A stretch of 64,000 bases of DNA. It comes from JAUILH01 sp964230215. GTDB taxonomy: Bacteria > Bacteroidota > Bacteroidia > Flavobacteriales_D > JAUILH01. Each line of letters opens with the position of its first letter. The first letter of the stretch is position 1. The position numbers were made by a program, and so were the translations under genes. The notes below the pieces were generated by a model. The model saw nothing but the letters and a program-made list of their open reading frames with translations. It did no database searches and was not told the DNA's origin. Below, piece by piece: positions 35,144 through 43,280 of this stretch. The DNA is taken from assembly GCA_964230215.1 (NCBI GenBank), contig CAXRGQ010000006.1, positions 558,001 to 622,000 of the forward strand, read 5' to 3'.

Positions 35144-36194
35144 AACTGTGTGGCAGAAATTTAAAAATACCGTAGGCTTTAGTGACAAATGGTTGCTAAT
35201 ATTTGGGGTGCCAGTCCTTGGATTGGTCCTCCCCTACTTTCTGCGCCCTGAGTACCTGGAGATGAGCTTTGTGGATAAAGCCATGCAATCCCTAATTGCG
35301 ACAGGTTTTGTATCAGTGCTGTGGTCCATTGATAGATTTATCTGCATAATAGCGCACAAAAAATTCGACTCTCCCAGCCAAGTGGCTATTAGGATAGTGT
35401 ATCAGTTTACCTTGTATTTATCGTCCGTTGTAATCATTCATTTTTTGTCACAGCTGTTGTTTTCCCTATCGGATGCAAAAATTTGTCAAATGTGCGTAGA
35501 CAATAGCGGACGCATTTTACTTACCTCATCAATCACAACTATAATCATTGGAACCCTGTATGAGGCTATGTTCTTCTTTAACAGATGGAAAGATAGTCTT
35601 GTGATTAACGAACGTTTACAGCAAGAATATGACAGGACCCAATTACAATCCCTTCAGACGCAGATTAACCCTCACTTTCTGTTCAATAGTCTCAACACGC
35701 TTGCCGCAATAATCCCTGACAATCCAGATACCGCGGTAAAGTTTGTAGAGAAACTATCCTTCGTTTATAGGAACATATTAGAACTAAAAGATGAGAAACT
35801 GGTAACGATTAAACGAGAATTGGAAACCACGCAAGCCTTCATTTATCTCTTGAATATTCGCTTTGGTGATAATATCAAAGTTAAGATTGACCTAGATTTC
35901 GATAAAGATGCAGTATTGATTGCACCAATGACACTTCAGTTACTCATAGAAAACGCTATTAAACACAATGTCACTTCTAGCAAACATCCATTGGTCATAA
36001 GCATTACGAATAACGCAGATTACATAAGCGTATGCAATACAATAAAACTAAAAGAGCAGAAAATCGAATCCACCAGAACAGGCTTATCAAACATTAAGAA
36101 TCGTTATGCCTTGCTGAATGTTGAGCCAGTTAAAATAAACAAAACCAACGGCACATTCTGTGTTGAAGTCCCTATAATAACTAGACAAGCATGA
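35118..36194 (+). CDS. LytS/YehU-type sensor histidine kinase
   Basis: A 358-residue membrane kinase with four hydrophobic segments in residues about 20-155, then the His_kinase domain: phospho-acceptor His186 in INPHFLFNSLN and the N-box region LQLLIENAIKHN. The G-box is reduced, as usual in this family. Start ATG 35118 lies inside the receptor gene, and the stop overlaps the LytTR gene as ATGA. It likely senses a membrane or envelope signal and phosphorylates the next protein. Confidence 0.9.
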   Translation: MFSTKYSSKTVWQKFKNTVGFSDKWLLIFGVPVLGLVLPYFLRPEYLEMSFVDKAMQSLIATGFVSVLWSIDRFICIIAHKKFDSPSQVAIRIVYQFTLYLSSVVIIHFLSQLLFSLSDAKICQMCVDNSGRILLTSSITTIIIGTLYEAMFFFNRWKDSLVINERLQQEYDRTQLQSLQTQINPHFLFNSLNTLAAIIPDNPDTAVKFVEKLSFVYRNILELKDEKLVTIKRELETTQAFIYLLNIRFGDNIKVKIDLDFDKDAVLIAPMTLQLLIENAIKHNVTSSKHPLVISITNNADYISVCNTIKLKEQKIESTRTGLSNIKNRYALLNVEPVKINKTNGTFCVEVPIITRQA

Positions 36195-36931
36195 AGGTAT
36201 TAATAATTGAGGATGAAGCACCAGCAGCTAAGAGGCTTGCCAAATTGAGCAAAGAAGTCATTCCTGAAATGGAACTTATGGACAGCATTGAAAGTGTTGA
36301 GGACGCCATTATTTTCCTTAGCTCAAACACACCCGACTTAATACTAATGGACATCCAGCTATCCGATGGTTTGTGTTTTAGCATATTTGAACATTGTAAG
36401 CCATCATGCCCTGTGATTTTCACCACAGCTTATGATCATTATGCGATAGACGCGATTAAAAATAATGGCTTAGACTATTTGCTCAAACCCATTGACAAGG
36501 ATGAGTTGAGGCAGGCCATTGAAAAAGCTAAGTCCTTCAAGTCCAATCAGAATCTCAGCAAAATTATCTCAGAAATTGGGCAGGAACGCAAGTACAGAAA
36601 CCGTTATTTAATTAAAAAAGGAAACCAGTTCAACATAGTGCCGAGTAATGATATCGCCTACATTATCTCAGAAAACGGCGTAAATATGCTGTATACCTTT
36701 GACCGTAAGCGCCATATCATTGACTACACGCTAGAACAAGTTGAAAAGGAGTTGGACCCTAAACAATTCTTTAGAATAAACAGATCCATGATATGCTCGG
36801 TGAACTCGGTTATTCGCATTAGTGCCTACTTCAACAGCAGATTAGCGATTGAGTTGAGTCCAGAAACTAGCGAGAACGCGATTGTTAGTAGGGATAAGGT
36901 GAACGCTTTTAAGGCGTGGCTGGATACTTAG
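36191..36931 (+). CDS. LytTR-family response regulator
   Basis: A 246-residue regulator: receiver domain residues 1-120 with Asp54 as phospho-acceptor (LILMDIQLSDG) and Lys in YLLKPID; C-terminal LytTR DNA-binding domain (about 145-246; YLIKKGNQFNIVPSNDI, FFRINRSMICSVNSV). Start overlaps the kinase stop (ATGA). The likely target is the receptor gene upstream, but no binding repeats were identified. Confidence 0.93.
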   Translation: MKVLIIEDEAPAAKRLAKLSKEVIPEMELMDSIESVEDAIIFLSSNTPDLILMDIQLSDGLCFSIFEHCKPSCPVIFTTAYDHYAIDAIKNNGLDYLLKPIDKDELRQAIEKAKSFKSNQNLSKIISEIGQERKYRNRYLIKKGNQFNIVPSNDIAYIISENGVNMLYTFDRKRHIIDYTLEQVEKELDPKQFFRINRSMICSVNSVIRISAYFNSRLAIELSPETSENAIVSRDKVNAFKAWLDT

Positions 36932-37083
36932 TGATTACAAATCTACACGGACCATACAGGAGATCTTACATGCAATTATACGCCATGCGGAATGATTTCT
37001 TCGTCATATCCATACATTCCAAAACTCAAATTCGTATCTTATTCAAAATTATTGATGACGAGCTACACATCCTTAGTAGGTAA
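36931..37083 (+). pseudogene. Possible remnant of a RelE/HigB-type toxin
   Basis: A 50-codon frame starting with GTG that shares its first base with the last base of the LytTR stop. The piece MRNDFFVISIHSKTQIRIL followed by FKIIDDELHIL has the strand pattern and the R-I-L-F of the C-terminal half of RelE/HigB toxins. It lacks the N-terminal helices and any antitoxin, so if real it is a fragment. This could equally be chance. The remaining bases to 37189 hold nothing I recognise. Confidence 0.2.
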
Positions 37084-37189
37084 CCGAAATAATAATCCGT
37101 ATTTTAGTTAAACAAAATGCCACAGGATAAACAACCATATCCAAGAGCCCCTCGTCTCATAGTTGAGAACCATCCTTAACTACTTACAC

Positions 37190-37777
37190 ATGAAAACAAA
37201 ACGGATACTAATATTACTTGGATTGATGATTTGCTCAAACGCTTTGTTTACTCAAAGCCTAGATTCTGAATCAAACGAATCAGCAGAAAAAAACATCCAG
37301 CCTTTTGCAGGAATTGGTCTTTTTCCGCAACCCGTTTATATCAGCCTATCCGCAGGTGTTGAAATTGGAAATAATAATAAGCATGTATACGGTACAGTTT
37401 ATGCCAAAGCTGGAAATTTTGGAATAGAGAACACCTTCCATTCATACTTTATTGAAGTGCTATTTAAACTTAAACAATTCGAATTCAAAAATAAGTCTAC
37501 CCTAAGGCTTGAAGTACCCCTTTGGTTGGGTTATCGAAATATCATTGAAACATTTGTTGAAGAACGCCATGAACAACATGATCACAGTTATCTTCAGATA
37601 GGTACTGGACTTGATATAAAGTATGCCATATCAAGTAAGCTGGATATAATTTCAAAGCTAGGAGTTGGTTATGGCCCTCAGTATAATTATGCTGGACATT
37701 TTAACTTTGCTAACTATCGCTTTGAAAAGTACAGTTGGCTCCCCTTAGCAGACATTGGTATTAGATATAGCCTGTAG
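37190..37777 (+). CDS. Secreted outer-membrane-like protein, unknown
   Basis: A 195-residue protein; ATG 37190 begins a signal peptide (residues 1-21, ILILLGLMICSNALF), preferred over the in-frame ATG at 37163. The mature part alternates hydrophobic strands with Tyr and Gly (FAGIGLFPQPVYISLSAGVE, YGTVYAKAGNFG) and has an EERHEQHDHS loop rich in His. It looks like a small outer-membrane beta-barrel. No family recognised. Confidence 0.6.
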   Translation: MKTKRILILLGLMICSNALFTQSLDSESNESAEKNIQPFAGIGLFPQPVYISLSAGVEIGNNNKHVYGTVYAKAGNFGIENTFHSYFIEVLFKLKQFEFKNKSTLRLEVPLWLGYRNIIETFVEERHEQHDHSYLQIGTGLDIKYAISSKLDIISKLGVGYGPQYNYAGHFNFANYRFEKYSWLPLADIGIRYSL

Positions 37778-37825
37778 GTAAGAGATATAAATACGCCCAA
37801 ACATACTAAGACCAAGTTATTCGGA

Positions 37826-38488
37826 ATGAAGATTAGACTTGAAAATATAATAGAATTACTGTCCGTTTTAGTTATCATAATTTATGCGGAAAATTGTCTT
37901 GCCCAAAATTCGATTGGAAACTATTCAGACACCCTCTGTGCTCAAATAGTGGATTATGACGCTAAAGCAATTATTAGAAGAGAGCATGCTAACAAGATTG
38001 AATGGCTTCAAATAGACAGCTTTACCGTGCAAGAATACAATTCAGCCATAAGAGGACATGGACCAATGTTAGACACTTTGGTAATTACATTACAACTTGA
38101 AGATGGTTGGGATTCAATCAGAATTGAACAAACAAAAAAAAGAAATACAGAACTTATAACTGAATTGAGTGAGGTATACCGCAACTACATGGATAGTATT
38201 GAATGGAAGGGGTATAAGATAACAGAGAGTAGTTTTGAATCAGATGTTGTGATGCATTTAAAAATGAAATATCCGGTTGAGTTTTCCCAAGCGCAAAAGC
38301 AAATGATAGATCAAATCACCAGATGTCCCGATTTCGTGCATAATGGTATGGGGGTATTTTTAAATTGCGATAATCCTGGCATTAAAGAAGAGAACATAAG
38401 AAGGTCATATTTGGCAAAACTAGACTATGTTTCAAGGATTATGTTTGGGCAAGAGGATATACATTATGGTAGATGGATATACCAGTAG
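37826..38488 (+). CDS. Secreted hypothetical protein
   Basis: A 220-residue protein with a hydrophobic N-terminal segment (ELLSVLVIIIYAENCLAQ, probably a signal peptide ending at residue about 27). The rest is charged and mixed, with two Cys (SDTLCAQ, ITRCPDF) and a late Cys in LNCDNPG. No catalytic motif or known domain is apparent. It is the last gene before repeat copy A. Confidence 0.5.
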   Translation: MKIRLENIIELLSVLVIIIYAENCLAQNSIGNYSDTLCAQIVDYDAKAIIRREHANKIEWLQIDSFTVQEYNSAIRGHGPMLDTLVITLQLEDGWDSIRIEQTKKRNTELITELSEVYRNYMDSIEWKGYKITESSFESDVVMHLKMKYPVEFSQAQKQMIDQITRCPDFVHNGMGVFLNCDNPGIKEENIRRSYLAKLDYVSRIMFGQEDIHYGRWIYQ

Positions 38489-38540
38489 CAAGTACAGGGC
38501 AATGACTATGACCAAGTATTCAGGATATTATTAAAACCTC

Positions 38541-38712
38541 CCAACGTCTAACAAAAAACACAAACTAGTGGTTTTCTTGGCCCTAATTTCTCTCAATTAT
38601 CACTAAATTAGTTCACATCTCAATTATAAACATAGCCTCATAAGGGTGCTTGATAAGCGACTATAAATGTTTATTGTAGTTTGTAAGTGGATGATAACTT
38701 TATTGGGGTGTT
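38541..38712 (+). repeat. Island intergenic repeat, copy A (attC-like)
   Basis: First of four related intergenic copies. It holds the core CACAAACTAGTGGTTTTC (38559-38576), preceded by CAACGTCTAAC, and near its end AAATGTTTATTGTAGTTTG then TAACTTTATTGGGG. GTCTAAC fits the integron R-box form RYYYAAC, and ATTGGGG is close to the partner GTTRRRY. The tail contains a promoter-like TTG (38674-38676), 18 bases, TAACTTTA (38695-38702) pointing at the Fic gene. See copies B, C and D. Confidence 0.7.
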
Positions 38713-38732
38713 ACTCCATAATTAAACACCCC
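38705..38732 (+). other. Inverted repeat upstream of the Fic gene
   Basis: GGGGTGTT (38705-38712) and AACACCCC (38725-38732) are perfect complements with a 12-base loop. It lies directly after repeat copy A and before the Fic -7 box. No T run follows, so it is not a standard terminator; it may be a regulator site or the end structure of the repeat. Confidence 0.4.
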
Positions 38733-38751
38733 TCAATTTCATAAAAAAACC

Positions 38752-38781
38752 TATCTTCGATACTATCAAATGATACTATCA
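38752..38781 (+). promoter_or_regulatory. Operator-like palindrome pair at the Fic promoter
   Basis: TGATACTATCA (38771-38781, its last A being the first base of the Fic ATG) is palindromic around its central base (TGATA-c-TATCA). A near copy CGATACTATCA lies at 38758-38768, 13 bases away. The first copy overlaps the end of a -7-like box TATCTTCG (38752-38759). A protein bound here would block both transcription start and the start codon, so autoregulation by the Fic protein's C-terminal winged helix or another repressor is likely (inference). Confidence 0.5.
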
Positions 38782-39743
38782 TGAGGCCGCCCTATGAAAT
38801 TAACACGAAGATTCTAGAACTAATAACGAGCATCTCCGAGAAAATTGGAGAAGTCAATGCATCTTTCTTAATAAAGTCCTCTCCTAGTCTCAGAAAACAA
38901 AACCAAATTAAAACGATACACGCTTCTCTGCAGATTGAAGGCAACACCTTGACAGAACAACAAATAACTGCCATACTCGAAAATAAAAGAGTCCTTGGCC
39001 CATCAAAAGATATCAAAGAAGTTCAAAATGCACTAAAAGTTTATGAATCGATAACTGACTACAAATTTGATTCAATTAACTCCTTTTTAAAAGCTCACAA
39101 AACGCTAATGCACGGGCTAATCAATAATCCCGGAACATTTCGAAAAGAAGGCGTTGGGATAGTAAAAGGCTCTAAAATTGAGCATTTAGCCCCTCCAGCC
39201 GAAAATGTTCAGTACTTAATGAAAGATCTATTTGATTACCTCAAAAATGACGAAGAAATCACTTTAATAAAAAGTTGTGTTTTTCATTACGAAATGGAAT
39301 TTGTTCACCCGTTTACAGACGGAAATGGAAGAATGGGTCGATTATGGCAAACAATAATTTTAATGTCTAAATATCCTGTGTTTCAATATTTGCCCTTTGA
39401 AACCTTAATATCAAAATCGCAAGAAGACTATTATAAAGTGCTATCCATCTGTGATAAAACAGGTAAATCAACTGCATTCATTGAATACATGCTATCCGTT
39501 GTGGATGAGACCCTAGCAGAATTAATTGAAAATTCCGTTTCTGTTAATATGACACAGGAAAACAGACTACAACATTTCTGCTCTCTAAATATGGAATCAT
39601 TCACCAGAAAAGACTACATGCAAGTCTTTAAGCAATTAAGCACCGCATCAGCAAGTAGAGACTTAAAAAAGGGCATTGAAGAAGGATTATTCTCAAAATC
39701 GGGAGATAAAAGATTGACAACTTATCACCTTATAAAACAATAA
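38781..39743 (+). CDS. Class II Fic family protein
   Basis: A 320-residue Fic/DOC protein, a family that usually transfers AMP from ATP to a target hydroxyl. The N-terminal inhibitory motif S-x-x-x-E-G is present (Ser49-Glu53-Gly54 in SLQIEGN), placing it in class II, which is self-inhibited. The active-site loop HPFTDGNGR begins with catalytic His176. The C-terminus (about 265-320; FTRKDYMQVFK, ASRDLKKGIEEGLF) looks like a winged helix. Targets are unknown. The start codon is embedded in an operator-like palindrome. It follows repeat copy A. Confidence 0.9.
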   Translation: MRPPYEINTKILELITSISEKIGEVNASFLIKSSPSLRKQNQIKTIHASLQIEGNTLTEQQITAILENKRVLGPSKDIKEVQNALKVYESITDYKFDSINSFLKAHKTLMHGLINNPGTFRKEGVGIVKGSKIEHLAPPAENVQYLMKDLFDYLKNDEEITLIKSCVFHYEMEFVHPFTDGNGRMGRLWQTIILMSKYPVFQYLPFETLISKSQEDYYKVLSICDKTGKSTAFIEYMLSVVDETLAELIENSVSVNMTQENRLQHFCSLNMESFTRKDYMQVFKQLSTASASRDLKKGIEEGLFSKSGDKRLTTYHLIKQ

Positions 39744-39840
39744 GTCTTGCTTACCATATAGCCAAATAATCCCTATCTTGGTAAAGCAATCGCTAAACTC
39801 AAATTAAGCGATAAGCCCCGCTTTCCCTAATACTCGATGA

Positions 39841-40263
39841 ATGACATCTAAAGAAAACAAATTTGAAATTGAGTTTTTAGATCATGTAGCTATCCGCGTT
39901 GCAGATATGGAACTGTCTGCTGCATGGTATGAAAAAGTATTGGGTTTAAAACGCTATCAACTGCCCGAATGGGGTGACGTTCCCATCTTTTTACTCGCTG
40001 GAAAAACAGGAATCGCATTATTTCCTGCCAATAGCAATGATGATAAACTTAATCCAAACTCCAAAAATGTAAAAATTGACCACTTTGCCTTTAACGTGAC
40101 TATGGACAACTTTGATAAAGCAAAGAAACGATATAGCGAATTAGGTTTAGATTATTCTATTCAAGACCATTTCTACTTTGATTCAATTTACACGAAAGAC
40201 CCAGATGGACATACGGTTGAATTAACCACGCTTAAAGTGCGGGAAGGGGATTTTTATAAATGA
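39841..40263 (+). CDS. VOC (glyoxalase/bleomycin resistance) family protein
   Basis: A 140-residue metalloenzyme-fold protein with two beta-alpha-beta-beta-beta units: FLDHVAIRVADMELSAAWYEKVLG and IDHFAFNVTMDNFDKAKKRY (shortened here). Likely metal ligands are His in LDHVAI, His in KIDHFAF and Glu in GHTVELTT. The substrate is not predictable; glyoxalase, dioxygenase or antibiotic-binding roles are all possible. It stands alone between the Fic gene and the hydrolase gene, in an island of accessory genes. Confidence 0.82.
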   Translation: MTSKENKFEIEFLDHVAIRVADMELSAAWYEKVLGLKRYQLPEWGDVPIFLLAGKTGIALFPANSNDDKLNPNSKNVKIDHFAFNVTMDNFDKAKKRYSELGLDYSIQDHFYFDSIYTKDPDGHTVELTTLKVREGDFYK

Positions 40264-40458
40264 ATCGCACAAACATATTATTGAAGAAATAGCTCCATCA
40301 AATTAAGAAAATAGACTTTAAAACGGAGGTCTTTTCAGCCAGAACTAACAACTATCCCCTACTCCAAACTACATCCATTATCAATTTCACCATTGTCTTC
40401 CTCAAATTGAACCCCACCCCAATTCCCGAGTACTACTAACACAAAACAATCACATTTT

Positions 40459-40466
40459 TAACTTTA
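40459..40466 (+). promoter_or_regulatory. Putative -7 promoter box (TAACTTTA)
   Basis: TAACTTTA fits TAnnTTTG except the last base and ends 5 bases before the ATG at 40472, giving a leaderless or nearly leaderless mRNA. The rest of the 208-base gap (40264-40471) holds nothing recognisable. Confidence 0.35.
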
Positions 40467-40471
40467 TTAAT

Positions 40472-41695
40472 ATGAAATTACTGCTCCCAATAATCTTTCT
40501 ATTCTCAATAGCCCCTGCCTTCAGTCAAACATTATTGACCGACCCTTCAAGTGGGTGCCAATACACGCTCCCATGGAATTGTGAAGAGTGTACCATGCAC
40601 TGGACGGGAAATTGTTTAGACAGTTTACCCAATGGTGAAGGTGTCTTAAGCGTGTATCATGACACTACAGAAATTATGACTTATGTAGGGCACATGAAAA
40701 ATGGAAATTTTGATGGTCCTGGTTCCTACCAAGATGGAATGAATAAAATGGAGGGCTACTTTAAAAACAATTACCCACTTGACATTGACCCAAGCCTTTA
40801 TGACTACATAGAAGAACATCAAATTTCAGAGCTAGACACAGCCCATATCAATCACTCCTATTTTGGGATTAAAAGCCTGTATTATTATGCGCTTAGACCA
40901 AAGGGTATTCCTACTGGTGCTTTGGTTCTGCTTCCCTCATTATATGAACAACCGGAGCAAGTTCTTAGCAGTAATTCGACTTTAATTAAACTAGCCGTTA
41001 AAAACGACTTATTGGTCATTGTGCCAACGATTAACGTTAAGCTATGCCTTACACAAGCGTCTCTGGATTTTTTAAATGATGTATTCTCGGATGCTATGGA
41101 TAGGTATAAGTATCCTGAAAAGAATTTCATCATTGGTGGCTTTTCCTTAGGTGGCTTAACTGCTTTGCGTTACACCGAATTGGCCTACCAAAACAAGGAC
41201 ACAACTGCAATGCGCCCATTAGCCGTTTTTGGTGTGGATCCACCGACCGACTTGGTTTTACTCTATAACAAACAGTTGAAACAACTAGCAAAAGACTCAA
41301 CACACGCGGAGGCCAACATAGTGCTCAATTCACTTCATGAAGATATTGGCCCCCTTGAAGATAACTATGAGGCATATGTTGAGCACTCTGTTTATTCATA
41401 TGCCGAACCACAAGGCGGCAACATTAAATACTTGTTGCAAGTACCTTTAAGAATATATTGTGACCCAGACATAGATTGGTGGATGGAAAACCGCAAGCTC
41501 TCATATCACGATATCAACGCAGGCGACCTAAGCGCCATGATATTACAACTACGAGAACTTGGACATAGCAATGCCGAATTCATTAACGCTTTAGGCAAGG
41601 GCTATAGAGAAAATGGCAAGCGCCACCCACATTCATGGAGTTTGATTGATCCGGAAGAATGTATGGAGTGGATGTTATCGGCATTGAATAAGTAG
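40472..41695 (+). CDS. Secreted alpha/beta hydrolase with MORN-like N-terminus
   Basis: A 407-residue protein with a signal peptide (residues 1-18, LPIIFLFSIAPAFSQ). Residues about 45-95 hold MORN-like repeats (LPNGEGVLSVYHD, MKNGNFDGPGSYQDGM). Residues about 140-405 form an alpha/beta hydrolase domain with nucleophile Ser225 in GGFSLGGLTALRY and a late His in RHPHSWSL. The substrate is unknown; an esterase acting outside the cytoplasm is inferred. It is followed by repeat copy B. Confidence 0.72.
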   Translation: MKLLLPIIFLFSIAPAFSQTLLTDPSSGCQYTLPWNCEECTMHWTGNCLDSLPNGEGVLSVYHDTTEIMTYVGHMKNGNFDGPGSYQDGMNKMEGYFKNNYPLDIDPSLYDYIEEHQISELDTAHINHSYFGIKSLYYYALRPKGIPTGALVLLPSLYEQPEQVLSSNSTLIKLAVKNDLLVIVPTINVKLCLTQASLDFLNDVFSDAMDRYKYPEKNFIIGGFSLGGLTALRYTELAYQNKDTTAMRPLAVFGVDPPTDLVLLYNKQLKQLAKDSTHAEANIVLNSLHEDIGPLEDNYEAYVEHSVYSYAEPQGGNIKYLLQVPLRIYCDPDIDWWMENRKLSYHDINAGDLSAMILQLRELGHSNAEFINALGKGYRENGKRHPHSWSLIDPEECMEWMLSALNK

Positions 41696-41779
41696 TTTCA
41701 AATACTGAGTTAAAGCCGCATTAAGCGCATTTTACTGTAAGGTAATTATTGCTTTAAGAAACTTCTAATTCAAGGAAAA

Positions 41780-41925
41780 AAAACACAAACTAGTGGTTTT
41801 CAGGGATATGGGTGGTTTTGATTATTACTACATTGCTCGGAATTCAATAAATATATTGTGATGACTTAATAAGCTATGTTATCATTATGAGATTTTTATT
41901 GTCGTCCGCAAAGGGCACTATTTAA
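41780..41925 (+). repeat. Island intergenic repeat, copy B
   Basis: Most diverged copy. The core CACAAACTAGTGGTTTTC (41784-41801) is identical to copy A, followed by AGGGATATGGG (as in C and D), then a TTTTTATTGTCGTCCGCAAAG segment (shortened motif at 41893-41912) that matches the TTTATTGTCGTTTG part of the other copies. The attC-like outer boxes are not preserved here, so this may be a decayed copy. It fills most of the gap 41696-41975. Confidence 0.6.
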
Positions 41926-41975
41926 GCACCTATGACTAATTAAAAAACTTAAAACTTAACTATAAATAGATTAAA

Positions 41976-42620
41976 ATGAGAGCTTATATTCAACAGATTG
42001 ACATTACTGCAGATGGAAAAGTAGTTATTAAAGGACAACTTTCAAGAACAAATCTTGAAGTTAAACTTATTGAGCACATTTACATTCAAGAACCACAAGA
42101 TGGTATCTGGGGATATACCCTAGAAGTTGTGCCTACTTCAGTTTTTGGCGCTGATATGATGGTGCCATTTGTGGTAGAAGCACCGTGGACAGGAAATGAT
42201 CGTGCAAACGGTGTTAGAATCACGCAACCAACTTTAGATCCAGAGCATGTCGATTACGAAACGGTACAATTAAAAGTAAAAAAGGTAGAGACTTACACCG
42301 CAGAACAAGCAAACCTCCTAATCTTAAACGGAGCTAGTTTTGATAAATCAACAAACCAACTAATTATTGATATAAAATATGGTGGTGGATGCTTCCCACA
42401 TCTTTTCTCATTGGAATGGGATGGTTTAACACTTGAAAGTGCTCCGCCACAATACAACTTCAGGTTAGTTGATCTAAGTGAATATGACCCCTGTAAAGCT
42501 ATTTTACCTGCACAACTAAGGTTTGATATTGATACACCAGATATTCAACTAGACAGGCCTTCTACAATCAATATAGGCACTATAAGAAACAATGGACAAA
42601 TAAGTTTAGAAATAAAATAA
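41976..42620 (+). CDS. Unknown cytoplasmic protein with two beta domains
   Basis: A 214-residue protein without signal peptide or membrane segment. The N-terminal half (IQQIDITADGKVVIKGQL, then GIWGYTLEVVPTSV) is strand-rich. The C-terminal half contains IIDIKYGGGCFPHLFSLEW and DPCKAILPAQLRFDID, which recalls a beta-sandwich seen at the C-terminus of some Bacteroidota lipoproteins (GGC-x-x-H motif, then DPCKA). Function unknown. It is followed after 2 bases by the GIY-YIG gene, so the two probably form one transcript, and lies between repeats B and C. Confidence 0.6.
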   Translation: MRAYIQQIDITADGKVVIKGQLSRTNLEVKLIEHIYIQEPQDGIWGYTLEVVPTSVFGADMMVPFVVEAPWTGNDRANGVRITQPTLDPEHVDYETVQLKVKKVETYTAEQANLLILNGASFDKSTNQLIIDIKYGGGCFPHLFSLEWDGLTLESAPPQYNFRLVDLSEYDPCKAILPAQLRFDIDTPDIQLDRPSTINIGTIRNNGQISLEIK

Positions 42621-42622
42621 TT

Positions 42623-42943
42623 ATGGCAGAAGAAACTGTAAACCTTAGCGAAATAAACCTTGATGATCTGCCAAAGAGAAAATCAGTCTATGCAATATTC
42701 GCTCAATCAGAAAAGACTTTAAACCCTATTAATTGCAGATATGTTGGGGAAACGGACAATCTTGAAGAAAGAACAAAAGCTCACTTTGCTACTACAGAAC
42801 AAAACGAATGCTTAAAAAAGTTTATGCAATCAAATAAAACGAAAATGATGGTATATGAACTTTTGCCGAATTCTGATAAGCAAGAAAGGTTAAAAAAAGA
42901 AAGCGATTGGATAAAATTATATGCACCAGAGTGCAATAAATAG
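42623..42943 (+). CDS. GIY-YIG nuclease-like protein
   Basis: A 106-residue protein. The GIY-YIG pattern appears as SVYAIFAQ (first motif, degenerate) and CRYVGETDNLEERTKAHF, with the YVG-x-T, Arg and His of the family; a late Glu (RLKKESDWIKLY) may be the metal ligand. Such small proteins occur alone in many genomes, and the DNA target is unknown. It is 2 bases after the unknown protein at 41976-42620. Confidence 0.7.
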   Translation: MAEETVNLSEINLDDLPKRKSVYAIFAQSEKTLNPINCRYVGETDNLEERTKAHFATTEQNECLKKFMQSNKTKMMVYELLPNSDKQERLKKESDWIKLYAPECNK

Positions 42944-42974
42944 AAATACTAAGCCCACCAAAACCAATGAACAA

Positions 42975-42994
42975 TAGCGCCCTGCGGGGCGCTA
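42975..42994 (+). other. Perfect GC-rich hairpin after the GIY-YIG gene
   Basis: TAGCGCCC (42975-42982) and GGGCGCTA (42987-42994) form an 8-base perfect stem with the 4-base loop TGCG. No T run follows, so it is not a canonical terminator, but its place 31 bases after a stop suggests a transcript end. It stands at the upstream edge of repeat copy C. Confidence 0.5.
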
Positions 42995-43012
42995 CTGCTT
43001 ATATCCAAGCCG

Positions 43013-43270
43013 TTTCTTTTTAAGCCCTGCACTCCAAATAAACCACAAACTCACCAACCCAAACTATTCCCAAAACAATTACCCTAAAACCCTCTAAACG
43101 TTAAAAAAATACAAACTAGTGGTTTTCAGGGATGTGGGGTTGGTTGATTATTTTTACATTGGGTGCGTTTCAATTAGAGTTGCGGGTAGATTGGCGGCTT
43201 AGTTTAAGATAACAAATGTTTATTGCCGTTTGCAAGTGCAAGGTAACTTTACACAAACGTTGGGGGCAAT
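43013..43270 (+). repeat. Island intergenic repeat, copy C (attC-like, long form)
   Basis: The best preserved copy with D. Shared order: CACTCCAAATAAACCACAA (43030-43048), CCTCTAAACGTT (43091-43102), core ACAAACTAGTGGTTTTC (43111-43127), GGGATGTGGG, GCGTTTCAATTA, GGCTTAGTTT, AAATGTTTATTGCCGTTTGC and GGTAACTTTACACAAACGTTG (shortened). The ends AAACGTT and AACGTTGGGGG are near-complementary, as expected of an attC-like hairpin. A promoter-like TTG (43223-43225), 17 bases, TAACTTTA (43243-43250) points at hamA. Fills most of the 337-base gap 42944-43280. Confidence 0.75.
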
Positions 43271-43280
43271 TAAAAAATAA

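Noticed and set aside
42975..42994. Canonical intrinsic terminator
   Set aside because: The hairpin is perfect but no T run follows, so I list it as a hairpin and not as a terminator.
43110..43127. SpeI-type palindrome ACTAGT as a restriction or phage attachment core
   Set aside because: ACTAGT is only part of the longer conserved core present in all four repeat copies, so the 6-base palindrome alone says little.
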